Positions 10,704 to 20,729 of a stretch of 64,000 nt of DNA are shown here, in pieces (within the stretch, counting starts at the first letter, position 1; every line of letters starts with the position of its first letter). The translations under genes and the position numbers were made by a program. A model generated the notes under the pieces. That model saw only the letters and a list, made by a program, of their open reading frames with translations. It was not told the DNA's origin and searched no databases. The stretch is taken from contig BLSF01000039.1 of the NCBI GenBank assembly GCA_012862575.1, positions 311,695 through 375,694 on the forward strand, in the 5' to 3' direction. Origin of the DNA: Parietichytrium sp. I65-24A (lineage: Eukaryota > Sar > Bigyra > Thraustochytrida > Thraustochytriidae).

Positions 10704-11147
10704 ACGGCAGCTCAATTCCTCTCCGTAGGATGCGGATTAGCAAATGTTTGAAAATGAAAACATTGCTTAAAGATTTATCTATAGAGAGACGGATCTACGA
10801 GCCCTTTAAACAAGCACAAGTGGCGCAGCCGCCATGTGCAAGCCCGTAGGCAAATGATGGATGTCAGTGAAAACATCCATCTCAAATGTGGTCTCATTTT
10901 TTAGAGATACTGTACCGGTACCGGTACTGAGTACCCGTAAGAAGCAGAACGTTCACTACCAGACATACCCCTTCATTTCTCACTAGCTACTAGCTAGTAG
11001 AAAAGTTACTTACTGTAAAGAATTTTTGGAGATCAAATCTGCAAGATTTGTAAATCCAAAACCCAAACAAGGTGACGAAAGGAATTCTTCGAGGACCACG
11101 TTTCCAAGCTCTGTAAAATTCAAAACCTGAACAAGAGTTGTCGCAGC
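10704..11147. other. Upstream region of cassette gene copy 1
   Basis: Contains a 60-bp piece (about 10770-10825, GATCTACGAGCCC core) that also flanks the assembly gap at 16562, a GTACCG palindromic run at 10911-10926, and the 5' flank of the gene. From about 10915 on it aligns with 17968 on; the last 120 bp differ by about 5 percent between the copies. Confidence 0.6.
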
Positions 11148-11879
11148 ATGCATTTCTCAATAAACGCGCACCTTGCAAGCATTCAACATGTATTTTCGCT
11201 TCGAGGCAAAGATTTGAAGGAGTGGCTCGAGCAAAATGAAGCTGCTTTTCAGTCTGTACATGTCTCCACGAAATTTTACCCTCAGAGAAGGCAATTTGTA
11301 CTGTTCCTTATCGACATGCACGGACCCGGCTTACGCCTTGCGGAAAAGAACACCCTTGCTGACCTGATTCTCGAGAGGAACGATCTTTTCAAAAAATATG
11401 ACACCTTTCGCCAATGCGTGCGGAGAATTCTCAAGAGGAACCATACAACCTTTCATGCTCCGGCCGCTGCTGGTTATAACTTTTGGGAGTACGAAAATAC
11501 ACTGAGCAGAAGCTCTTGCGACGTCTCGCAAGCCGAGGAAGTGACAAAAGACGAGATTCTTGAGCAAGATGAGGCATGTCCAGCTCCAGCAGAACCGAGT
11601 CTGGGCGAGGAGAATGGCTGGCTCGATGAGTCGTCGAACTGCTGGTTCGATGACTCTGAAAACGACTGGCTCGATGAGCTTATCTGCACCCGATCGCAGG
11701 ATAACGCTCCGCTCGATGAAAACTGTGGTCTAGAATTCAAGTCTAGCCGCGACCTCTCCGCGAAAGCTGCCATAACAGAGGTCAAGCACCTGTTCACGAG
11801 CCTAGAGAAGAAGGACCAGACCCAATTCATGCGATTTCTCCAGGACTTTGCAATCTCGCCAGCACCACAGAACATCTAA
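11148..11879 (+). CDS. Unknown cassette gene, copy 1 (243 aa)
   Basis: Single-exon ORF with an ATG shared in position with copy 2. No family recognised. The N-terminal third is basic and mixed helix/strand-like (FYPQRRQFVLFLIDMHGPGL is the best-conserved stretch). The middle is acidic with repeated W-L/F-D-(E/D) motifs (GWLDES, CWFDDS, DWLDEL; about residues 160-185), which look like short linear binding motifs. The C-terminus (about 205-243) is a predicted helical block ending DFAISPAPQNI. No signal peptide or membrane segment. Copy 2 is about 79 percent identical in protein, with only in-frame indels, so both are likely expressed and constrained. It lies in the repeat island between two unit A copies. 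Confidence 0.6.
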   Translation: MHFSINAHLASIQHVFSLRGKDLKEWLEQNEAAFQSVHVSTKFYPQRRQFVLFLIDMHGPGLRLAEKNTLADLILERNDLFKKYDTFRQCVRRILKRNHTTFHAPAAAGYNFWEYENTLSRSSCDVSQAEEVTKDEILEQDEACPAPAEPSLGEENGWLDESSNCWFDDSENDWLDELICTRSQDNAPLDENCGLEFKSSRDLSAKAAITEVKHLFTSLEKKDQTQFMRFLQDFAISPAPQNI

Positions 11880-11965
11880 CCTACCTGCATACACTCCTCC
11901 TCTCCACGCGCATTTTGCAACTCGAAGGAAGTGAACAAAAGAAAAACACTTTAGATGCATGCAGA

Positions 11966-12232
11966 ATGTCAAACCCGCAGCCAACAACAGTGAATTCAAA
12001 GGGAGGTCAAAAGGAAACCTCCGCCGCTCATTGGGAGCTCTCTCGGGACCGCACGCAATACCAAAGCGAAGCGCCTCGTGGTGCTTTTCGTTGCTCTCCG
12101 CTCCGCACCGATACTCGAGGAGCCTTAAAGCAGCAGCAATCAATCAATACACATTCAACCACCCCACCTTCCGATTTTGCTTTATTTTTTGATCAGAGTT
12201 GGGGATTCTATACCAAGAACATTATTGTCTGA
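11966..12232 (+). CDS. Possible small ORF in the conserved 3' flank, copy 1
   Basis: ATG-initiated frame of about 88 codons (MSNPQPTTVNSKGGQKE...) in the block 3' of the cassette gene. The block is about 98-99 percent identical to that after copy 2, and the frame stays open in both until the shared sequence ends (about 12157 and 19236). It could instead be 3' UTR. No family recognised. Confidence 0.25.
   Translation: MSNPQPTTVNSKGGQKETSAAHWELSRDRTQYQSEAPRGAFRCSPLRTDTRGALKQQQSINTHSTTPPSDFALFFDQSWGFYTKNIIV
12160..12174 (+). repeat. Fragment of the small dispersed element at a repeat junction
   Basis: Fifteen bases of the CACCCCACCTTCCGA core exactly at the joint between the end of the cassette (12159) and the truncated unit A copy 2. 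Unit A copies 1 and 3 continue to the left here, so the joint looks like recombination at the small element. Confidence 0.6.
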
Positions 12233-13244
12233 CGTCATTCAGATGTGTGCACTCACTCCATCAGTGGAGGGGAAAGACCGGTCGTGTGAGAACAAACGGT
12301 TATCAGCGCGTGCTTTACATCTTAGTCTAAATTAATTTCATTCTCAACAACGATTGACGTGGGGTTTCTATACCAAGATCATCATCATAGTCCGACGCGT
12401 CTGACGTCATACTTCGCATTTTGTACAGACTGGAACTTCTCATAGTACCCCGTAGTTAGGTACTCTAAATACCCAGCTCCTGAGTCGGAGGATCGATGTA
12501 TGCACGGATGTCCCCTGACTTTGGTGACTGGTCACGAGTAAAACGGTTATCAGCGCGTACTTTGCATGTTATTTCTTATGTTCAGATTGACTTTGAGTTC
12601 CTGTGAGTCCCATTTCCTGCGAAAAGTAGCGAGTCAATTAGCGAGGAATCCCATGAAAGATTGTATTTGGAGCATTCCTGAGCTGTGGAGAGCCAGTCTG
12701 AGGTTGAGTGACGAAGCGAACCCAAGAGGCTAGCTATACCTTACGGCGAAGAGGACAGACAGCCTTCAGGGTTCAGTGAACGTTGCGGACAGATTTGCTA
12801 GATTCTCCAGAACATACGACGACAAGTACAGAACGATTATGGGCAATTGTACTATGACATAAGGATGAAGAAGATTGAGGTTAGCAAATGATTGAAAAAA
12901 ATACGAAGCGCTGCTGTGCCAACGCGAGAGGGTGATGTTGTGTAAATGTCAAGCTCGAAGGGATGCGCCAGGGAACAACCCACAGCGTAAGTGGAAACTC
13001 CACGGAGGTCCAGTTTCTTACGAGCCAAAGTGCGCCTGCCTTCGGCGATCTTCTTCGAGCTTGGAGAATTGCGCCGGCGATCTTCTTTGAGCGTGAGAAT
13101 TGCGTCGTTGCGTTCACAGTTCATCTTGCGAGTCATGAGATGTTGGGAAGTCGCGCCTGGCAGAGTAAAAATTTGGATTGCAGAGTCGGGCTTACTCGGT
13201 GCATAGGCTCTTGAGTAGCGCCATGCCTTCGGCAGGCGTACTCA
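12175..13244. repeat. Repeat unit A, copy 2 (left-truncated)
   Basis: Begins within the TTTATTTTTTGATC stretch of unit A and continues through the TGACGTCA module to the GCAGGCGTACTCA end. It lacks the 82-bp insertion, so it preserves the empty site at 12692-12699. Confidence 0.8.
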
Positions 13245-14455
13245 ATCGCCGTTCGTGAGGTTTGAATAGAACTGCCTTACTGGTCTTCGAACCTCTCTCC
13301 CTCTTGTGGGTGTTGAGCGGTGAGAGGACTCCGAGGCAGGCATCCCACTTGTGCTTCTTGCTTCCAAACAATTGTTCATCCAATTGGAAAGGCAGTCCTT
13401 TTGACTCAAAGTCTGCAAAGTCGACGTCTCGCTCTATACTACACTACCCCTTCGGCACCCTGCTTGGAAGAGCTACTAGCTAGCTTTGGAAAGGTGGAAA
13501 AAGGTAGAAACCTCTTGGCCCGGAGACAGACGTCTCGGTGGTGACATTGAACATGACCACAACTGCGCTAGTGAATTCTCGCTCCTATATTTCACACAAG
13601 GAACGAACTATGCTGTTTATACCTCTTTATACATTAGAGCAACACAGCCACAGCGGAATGCTTGATTGGTGGGTGAGGTTCGCTTTGGAAGACGGAAGAG
13701 GGAAAGCGCCTTCAAGCGCTCCTGGCGTCCGAAGCGCTCCAAAGCAAATCGTTCTGAATCAATAGCATAAATACAAAAGAGGACCAAACTTCTGCCCTCT
13801 GAGAACAGCCAATTTGACATTCGCCCTAAATTTTGTTGTTGTCTCCCCACTGGCTCTAGCAGCTCGCTCCTCGGATGCCACTTCATTTTACTGTTAGCAC
13901 TCTTGTTTCCGAGAAGGAAACGATTGACCGAGTGAGTGCATGAGTGCTGAGTGTTGACTTGAAACCTGGCCCAAGCAAGCAAGGCGTGTTTCGAGACACG
14001 CCGACAGACAACCTCATAAAGAGTGACAGTCTCAAGAGCTGGAAATCATAAACTCCGGCAGCTCCATTTCTCTCCGTAGGATGGGGATTAGCAAATGTGG
14101 ACTCATGTTTCTTTCCGATTTGCGCGGTCTCTAAGAGTCGAAGATGGCAGTGAGCCGAGCAGCAAGTTACCGGTGCCATTTTCGGTGCCAGATTTGGTGA
14201 TTTGGTGCCAATTTCGGTGCCAAATTTTGGTGGTTTTCCCTATTATGATAAATATGGAAAATACTAATGCTCTCACGTCGAGGTTCCCCCACAGAAAAGG
14301 AAGAAAAAAGAAAGATCTGTGATTACGCACTTCTGAAATGGAAGAAGGAGGAGGAGGAAGATCAGAAGTGCGGAAGTGCGGAGGAAAAAAGAAGAGGAAG
14401 TAAAGGAGGAAAAGGAAGAAGAAAGAAAAGGGAGATCAGTGCTTACGCACTTCTC
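13245..14455. other. Spacer between unit A copies 2 and 3
   Basis: No gene supported. Contains fragments shared with other island spacers: the run GTGAGGTTTGAATAGAACTG (13254 on) resembles 17900 on, and CTCTCCGTAGGATGGGGATTAGC (about 14070-14092) resembles 10725 on. A GGTGCCA(A/T)TTTCGG short tandem is near 14170-14225, and an AG-rich tract lies at 14290-14440. Confidence 0.5.
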
Positions 14456-15493
14456 ACATCCACCCCATACACATACACCAGGGGTGGACATGTATGTACC
14501 AAAGTGCTAGAATGCGATGCAGCGCTGCTCATAGTGAACGGCAGTACAGTGGCAGATTTGGCGTACTGAAGCCTCGTGGGATCTCGTGGGCGAGAGACAG
14601 TTGCATGGAATGTGACTTAGAGATTGACTTCACGTGAACATGAGCTGACAAGATGGAAAAAGGAAAGAAGGGCACTCCCGAGTACTGCTCATAGAGCTTA
14701 ATTCTCTCCGCGACAAGCTTCAATTGATTCTCCACTTCACCCGCGTCTTTCAACAGAGGTCCACAGTTAACCTCTGTTCTCCCAGCCCAAAATCTCATTC
14801 TTGGTTGGGAACCTAAGCAGTGGCGAAATGACTCTTCTTCTATTAAATCACAAGCTCAGCGCAGGTAGCCAGAGTACTCCGTTCTCCGTTCTCCGGCAAG
14901 GATTTGTTGGGAATTTGGGAGAGGTGGCAAACAGGGCCTTGCACTCAGTGATTTCGTTGAGAACGATTTTGATTTATTCTTTTATCTGAGTTTGGGTTTC
15001 TATACCAAGAACATTATTGTCTGAAGTCATTCAGATATGTGCACTCACTCACTCCATCAGTGGAGGGAAAGACCGGTCGTGTGAGAACAAACGGTTATCA
15101 GCGCGTGCTTTACATGTTAGTTTAATTCCATTCTCAACAACGAATGACGTGAGGTTTCTATATGTTTCTATACCAAGATCATCATAGTCCGACGCGTCTG
15201 ACGTCATACTTCGCACTTTGTGCAGACTGGAACGTCTCATAGTACCCCGTAGTTAGTTACTCTAAATACCCAGCTCCTGTGTTGGAGACGTGGGAGGATC
15301 GATGTGTGCACCACGGTTATGGTGGCGACGAATGAAACGGTTATCAGCGCACACTTTACATGTTATTTCTTATGTTCAGGTTGACTTTGAGTTCCTGTGA
15401 GTCCGATTTCCTGCGAAAAATAGCGACTCAATTAGCGAGGAATCCCGTAAGGATTGTATTTGGAGCATTCCGGAGCTGTGGAGAGCCAGTCTT

Positions 15494-15575
15494 GTCACTT
15501 CGTGACTTCACTTGAGTCTTGCAATCCACATTCCGATATGGTTTGTTTACGCTGTCACTTCGTGACTTCACTTTT
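15494..15575. mobile_element. 82-bp insertion flanked by 8-9 bp duplications (in unit A copy 3)
   Basis: Same insertion as at 10083, at the same site and with the same flanks (GCCAGTCTT at 15485, GCCAGCCTT at 15576). It was therefore inserted before unit A copies 1 and 3 separated. Confidence 0.65.
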
Positions 15576-15647
15576 GCCAGCCTTGAGGGGTTGAGCGACG
15601 AAGCTAACCCAAAAGGCTAGCTTTACCTTACGGCGAAGAGGACAGAC

Positions 15648-16039
15648 CAAAACCCTCCATTCCTTGTCGTGTACGAGTGGACGTAGGCGTGACCGAGTCT
15701 ATTATATCCACCCACTCCACGCCCTCTCTGTCTCCGACCCTCACAAGGGCTATAAAGACGCGCACTTTCCTCCAAATTCACCAAATTCCTGCTCCTCACG
15801 TCCCGACAACGTTTGCGGTAGAATCGGTATCATTCCTTATCCCTTCCTCCTCCTCTCAAATCTCTCAACCTGGTCTGCTTTAACAGTACTAGTACCCACC
15901 GGGCAAATAGGGCCGATAGCCATCCCGGGCGTAATTGTATAGTAACAAAGAATGTAAATCGCTTAACGTCATTGGTCTTTCAGGTCAACCAGGTCTACCT
16001 CTCGATCTATCTCACGCGACTTTGTCTCTCTCTCTCTAC

Positions 16040-16076
<37 letters not shown>

Positions 16077-16086
16077 CCTGGCACTC
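15648..16086. other. 439-bp block inserted in unit A copy 3
   Basis: Splits the unit A sequence GAGGACAGAC / AGCCTTCAGG that is continuous in copy 1. It contains a CTATAAAGA run and ends in a long CT tract (about 16043-16075). No clear target duplication or terminal repeats, and no gene. Confidence 0.6.
16043..16075. repeat. CT microsatellite
   Basis: Uninterrupted CT dinucleotides over about 30 bp, at the end of the 439-bp block. Confidence 0.85.
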
Positions 16087-16561
16087 AGCCTTCAGGGTTC
16101 AGTGAACGTTGCGGACAGATTTGCTAGATTCTCCAGAACATACGACGACAAGCACAGAACGATTATGGGCACTTGTAATCAAGTTAGCAAAGGATTGAAA
16201 AAAATACGAAGCGCTGCTGTGCCAACGCGAGAGGGTGATGTTGTGTAAATGTCAAGCTCGAAGGGATGCGCCAGGGAACAACCCACAGCGTAAGTGGATA
16301 CTCCACGGAGGTCTAATTTCTTAGTATCTACAAGCCAAAGTGCACCTGCCTTCGGCGATCTTCTTCGAGCTTGAGAATCGCGCCGGCGATCTTCTTCGAG
16401 CATGAGAATTGGGTCGTTGCGTTCACAGTTCATCTTGCGAGTCGCGAGATGTTGGGAGGCCGCGCCTGCCAGAGTAGAAACATTTGGATTGAAAATTTAT
16501 CTAAAGAGAGACTGATCTACGAGCCCTTCAAACAAGCACAGGAGTAAAATTTTTGATGGTG

Positions 16562-16636
16562 NNNNNNNNNNNNNNNNNNNNNNNNNNNNNNNNNNNNNNN
16601 NNNNNNNNNNNNNNNNNNNNNNNNNNNNNNNNNNNN
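16562..16636. other. Assembly gap (75 N)
   Basis: A run of 75 N. The 63 bases on the left (16499-16561) and on the right (16637-16699) are the same sequence apart from one base. Either a tandem repeat spans the gap or the contig ends overlap and were duplicated by scaffolding. Confidence 0.98.
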
Positions 16637-16699
16637 ATCTAAAGAGAGACTGATCTACGAGCCCTTCAAACAAGCACAGGAGTAAAAATTTTGATGGTG

Positions 16700-18231
16700 C
16701 ATGTCTCTTGAGTAGTGCCATGCCTTTCCTTACAGCGAGAATCAAAGAAAAACAATCATTAAATTTTACCCAAACCTCCCGACCGCCACTCCTGCTACCG
16801 AAACCTTTAATAATGCACCAACGTCCTTCTTCCTCCCCCTGTGTATCTTGTTTACCGAAACCTTTAATAATGCAAAGTCGCACACGGATTGCTTTTCAGC
16901 GGTCCTTATTCTTGCGCTATTGTTTATGGTAGCTGTACTTTTGGTAGGCGTGCTCAATCGCCGCACATGAGGATTCCTTCTCCAAAACTGAGACCACACG
17001 AGCCATTTCTTTTTTTTTGACGACCAGCAGTCTAAGAAAAACCTATCCCCAGGCAGTATTCAGTGTTGAAAGTGTTGAAAGTGTCTCTAACCCTCCCCTC
17101 TCTTGCTTACTTTCCGTGCTTTCCTCCGCGGAAATGCCTAATCCCCCAGCACCTGGAGACTGTAAGCTTACTGCACCGGAAGTTGACGAACACAAACACA
17201 CATCAGCGGTAGCTGCCTTTACACCCCGGCGGTAACTGCTCTTACGCCCTTCTGAGAAAGTCGCCCCCTGCCCCCGCCTGAATTCGCCAATGTTTTTGCA
17301 TATAAAGGCTCATGTTAAGACTGGAGTGGGAACACCTAGCACCTGCTAAGCCCTGTTTGGACACGCCACCTCCAATGCTAATGACAATGAGATGTAATTA
17401 ATGCAAATTGTTGAATTTATTTTCTTACCAGAATTTGCGTTTCCCTTCAGATTGAGCCTACATGTTTGGACTGGCGAAGCCTACTTCAAAAACTACTAAC
17501 CAGCCGAGGTGCAAAGAGCGCTGAAGGCTCACACTGAAGGCTTGTAAAATTGAAAGTGGAAGCAGAGGAATCACCTTTTTTTGGGTGAATGGAAGTGACT
17601 AAGAAGAAGAGGAATCACCTTTTTTTGCATGGCAGTGAATAGCAAGAGAATTCCCATTAATTTCGTCTGATCACGCTGGTTTGCTCAAAGCCCCTTTCAT
17701 TCTTAAGTGATCCGAAAGCACAACGTCGTCTTTCGTGTTGTCATCTCGTTTTGCCGGCCAGGCAGGCCCGGGCTTGAACATTTTTGGTTTACTACTTTGC
17801 CTTGCAGTCCTTCTGTATCTTGGGTCGTTTTCTTCGTGGCGTTTTGTTCGTGGTCTCTCTACTAGTGGAGGTAGTCGAGGACATCGGCATCGCGCTGGAC
17901 GTGAGGATTGAATAAAACTGTCTTACGGCAGCTTAATGCCTCTCGCCAAATTGAAAATTTGCTTAGAGGTATCGGTACCAGTACTGGTAAGAAATTGAGA
18001 AATAGATTGCAGAACGTTCACATCGCACTTTGCCCATCGCCTCGACATACCCAGACATACCCCTTGATTACTCACTAGCTAGTAGAAAAGTTACTCACTG
18101 AAAAGTTACTCAGAGATCAAATCTGCAAGATTTGCAAACCCAAAACCCAAACAAGGTGGCGAAAGGACATCTTCGAGGACCACGTTTCCAAGCTCTGTAA
18201 AACTCAAAACCTGAACAAGAGTTGTCGCAGC
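16700..18231. other. Region between the gap and cassette gene copy 2
   Basis: No gene supported. A 22-bp sequence containing CCGAAACCTTTAATAATGCA occurs twice (16796 and 16853), and a CACCTTTTTTTG motif twice near 17570-17620. The last 260 bp (from about 17968) align with the 5' flank of cassette gene copy 1. Confidence 0.5.
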
Positions 18232-18960
18232 ATGCATTTCTCAGAACAGGCGCCCCTTGCAAGCATTCAACAACATGTATTTTCGCTTCGAGACAAAGAT
18301 TTGAAGGATTGGCTCGAGCAAAATGATAGCGCTGCTTTTCAGTCTGTACATATCTCCACGAAATTTTACCCTCAGAGAAGGCAATTTATACTGTTCCTTA
18401 TCGACATGCACGGACCTGGCTTACGCCTTGCGGAAAAAAACGACCTTGCTGACTTGATTCTCAAGGATAAAAGAATTTTCAGACAATATGACGCCTTTCG
18501 CCATCGCGTGCAGAGAACTCTCAAGGAGAAGCATGCTCCGGCCGCTGCAGGTTATAACTCTTCGGAGTACCAAAATTCACTGAGCAGAAGCTCTTGCGAG
18601 GACCCGCAAACCGAGGAAGTGGCAAAAGACGAGATTCTTGAGCAAGATGAGGCATGTCCAGCTCCAGTAGAACCGAGTCTGGGCGAGGAGAACGGCTGGC
18701 TCGATGAGTTGGCGAACTACTGGTTCGATGACTTTTTTGAAAACGACTGGCTCGATGCGCTCATCGGCACCCGATCGCAGGATAATACCCCGCTCGATGA
18801 AAACTGTGGTCCAGAATTCAAGTCTAGCCGCGACCTCTCTGCGAAAGCTTCCATAACAGAGGTCAAGCAAATGTTCATGAGGCTAGAGAAAAAGGACCAG
18901 GCCATTGTAATGCAATTTCTCCAGGACTTTACAATCTCGCCAGCACCACAGAACATCTAA
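18232..18960 (+). CDS. Unknown cassette gene, copy 2 (242 aa)
   Basis: Paralogue of the gene at 11148: same start, same stop context and the same C-terminus SPAPQNI. By eye there are about 51 amino-acid substitutions and four in-frame indels in about 238 aligned residues, while synonymous differences are only about ten. The W-L/F-D motifs are kept (GWLDEL, YWFDDF, DWLDAL). The FYPQRRQF ... DMHGPGLRLAEKN block is almost unchanged, suggesting a constrained core with diversifying surroundings. Function unknown. No signal peptide, membrane segment or recognised domain. Confidence 0.6.
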   Translation: MHFSEQAPLASIQQHVFSLRDKDLKDWLEQNDSAAFQSVHISTKFYPQRRQFILFLIDMHGPGLRLAEKNDLADLILKDKRIFRQYDAFRHRVQRTLKEKHAPAAAGYNSSEYQNSLSRSSCEDPQTEEVAKDEILEQDEACPAPVEPSLGEENGWLDELANYWFDDFFENDWLDALIGTRSQDNTPLDENCGPEFKSSRDLSAKASITEVKQMFMRLEKKDQAIVMQFLQDFTISPAPQNI

Positions 18961-19236
18961 CCTACCTGCATACACTCCTCCTCTCCACGCGCATTTTGCA
19001 ACTCGAAGGAAGTGAACAAAAGAAAAACACTTCAGATGCATGCAGAATGTCAAACCCGCAGCCAACAACAGTCAATTCAAAGGGAGGTCAAAAGGAAACC
19101 TCCGCCGCTCATTGGGAGCTCTCTCGGGACCGCACGAAATACCAAAGCGAAGCGCCTCGTGGTGCTTTTCGTTGCTCTCCGCTCCGCACCGATACTCGAG
19201 GAGCCTTAAAGCAGCAGCAATCAATCTATACACATT
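18961..19236 (+). repeat. Conserved 3' flank of the cassette, copy 2
   Basis: 276 bp matching 11880-12157 with about four differences, then an abrupt end of similarity after ACATTCAAC. It defines the right edge of the duplicated cassette. It may be a 3' UTR or contain a small ORF. Confidence 0.8.
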
Positions 19237-19707
19237 CAACTGCAACGTGCAACTTGTACTCTATACCTGGTACTCTATACTCGAAACCAAATTTCCCAAG
19301 GTCCCAAACCCGCCTTCTTGACCCTCGCTTTGCAACAAAATGAACAGCTTTGCCAAGTGGCAACTTTCTTCCATGCTCGTCTATCCAGCTCCCATTTCCC
19401 GTTTCCCCCAGTTCCCCGTCACTCAACTCGGATTCAACCGCGACCGTGACGAATGCAACGCCAACGTACATGTACTCACTGTCAATACTACCAAGTCGCT
19501 CCTTTTTCCTACAGCAAGCCATTCATTCATTCATTCATTATAATTCTAAAATCAGAAAGAAGTGGACAACTCCAAGGCGTGAGAGATCACACTCTATGCG
19601 AAGACACACATGCGGCGAGAGAGATAAGGAGAGAGACAAGTTGACAAGGAGACAAGGAGACAAGGAGAAAGAGAGAGCGGTATACAGTCAGTGGCGACGT
19701 TGTCAAG
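19237..19707. other. Upstream region of FAM50/XAP5
   Basis: No gene supported. Contains an ATTC microsatellite (about 19521-19539) and a purine-rich GACAAGGAGA tandem (about 19633-19670) just before the start codon. A minus-strand ATG frame (19226-19522, 98 codons) ends inside the repeat cassette and matches no known family. Confidence 0.5.
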
Positions 19708-20610
19708 ATGGTGAAGAAGGACGAGCGGTTTCGCACGGCGCAGTTAGCGGACGGGAGCAAAGGCACGAACGCATACGGACTTCGCACGCGAGAGGAGTTT
19801 CAGGAGCTGAGCAAAGCTGCGGCTCGAGATGGCGAAGAAGGGTCCCAGAGCGCCGAGCAGAAGGCTGAAATGGACAAGCTAGCTCGGAAAGAGGAGAGGC
19901 GCAGGAAGAAACGCAGTAGAGAGAGAATGGCGCAAGCTAGCAAATTATCGTTTCTGGGCGCCGGCGATGATGACGATGGTGATGGCGATGGCGACGAGCA
20001 AGAAGACCAAAACGAATCGGGTGCCACGGGTGGTCGACTTGGCAAGGACCCTGGCGTGCGGACAGATTTCCTGCCGGACAAAGACCGAGATGAAGAGCGA
20101 GAGCGCGAGGTGAAGAGGCTAAAGAAGGAGTGGGTGGAGCTGCAGGAAAAAATCAAGCAGGAAACCATAGAGGTGGTGTTCAGTTACTGGGACGGGACTG
20201 GCCATCGGCGGAAAGTTGTGGTTTCGAAGGGCACCACGGTGGGCGAGTTCTTGGAGAAGGTGAGGCTCACTCTCATAAAGGAGTTCCGACACCTCAAGTC
20301 CACCAGCACGGACACTTTGATGTACATTAAGGAGGATATGATTATTCCCCACGACACAACGTTTTACGACCTCATAGTCAGCAAAGCGAGAGGTAAAACT
20401 GGGCCTTTGTTCAATTTTGATGTCCACGATGATGTGCGCATTGTGAACGATGTGCGTATGGAAACTGACTACTCTCATGCAGGCAAAATTTGCGAACGAC
20501 ATTGGTATGAGCACAACAAACACATCTACCCAGCAAACCGATGGGAAGTTTTGGATCTTGCGACCATCTTTGCAGCTCTCAATTCCAAGGCCGGTGGTTC
20601 AGAAAAGTGA
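19708..20610 (+). CDS. FAM50: XAP5/FAM50 family nuclear protein
   Basis: 300 residues, single exon. The C-terminal two-thirds carry the XAP5 domain with near-invariant blocks: TFLPD-type TDFLPDKDRDEE, FSYWDGTGHRR, LMYIKEDMIIPH, TTFYDLIVSKARGKTGPLF, NFDVHDDVR, then SHAGKI and the NKHIYPANRWE end. The N-terminus is a charged coiled coil (about 45-75) and an acidic D/G/E tract (about 88-105). The family (human FAM50A/B, Arabidopsis XCT) is nuclear, associated with the spliceosome and small-RNA or circadian regulation. ATG at 19708 gives MVKKDERFRTAQ. Convergent with the TPR-methyltransferase, 119 nt between stops. Confidence 0.95.
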   Translation: MVKKDERFRTAQLADGSKGTNAYGLRTREEFQELSKAAARDGEEGSQSAEQKAEMDKLARKEERRRKKRSRERMAQASKLSFLGAGDDDDGDGDGDEQEDQNESGATGGRLGKDPGVRTDFLPDKDRDEEREREVKRLKKEWVELQEKIKQETIEVVFSYWDGTGHRRKVVVSKGTTVGEFLEKVRLTLIKEFRHLKSTSTDTLMYIKEDMIIPHDTTFYDLIVSKARGKTGPLFNFDVHDDVRIVNDVRMETDYSHAGKICERHWYEHNKHIYPANRWEVLDLATIFAALNSKAGGSEK

Positions 20611-20729
20611 ATCGCCCCGGTGCAGAATACATTCCACGTCGTAGGTTTTGTGAAGTAAAAAACAAAAATAATCTTTGCTCCTAGTGAGAAATGAATTTTA
20701 CGAGGGATGAAAGGGCCTTTTCAGAAGTT

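Larger units (their letters stand above)
14456..16491. repeat. Repeat unit A, copy 3
   Basis: Full-length relative of copy 1 with the same left hairpin, TGACGTCA module and 82-bp insertion, but interrupted by a private 439-bp block at 15648-16086. It ends near CATTTGGATTG and runs into the piece that flanks the assembly gap. Confidence 0.8.

Noticed and set aside
10247-16433. Recurring minus-strand frames in unit A (ARRRSPKAGALWLV and KDAGEVENQLKLVAERIKLY peptides)
   Set aside because: Shared only because the repeat is duplicated; frames are short, end in different places in each copy and have no domain.
19226-19522. 98-codon minus-strand ATG frame upstream of FAM50
   Set aside because: Its end lies inside the duplicated cassette and it has no counterpart at the first cassette; no known family.
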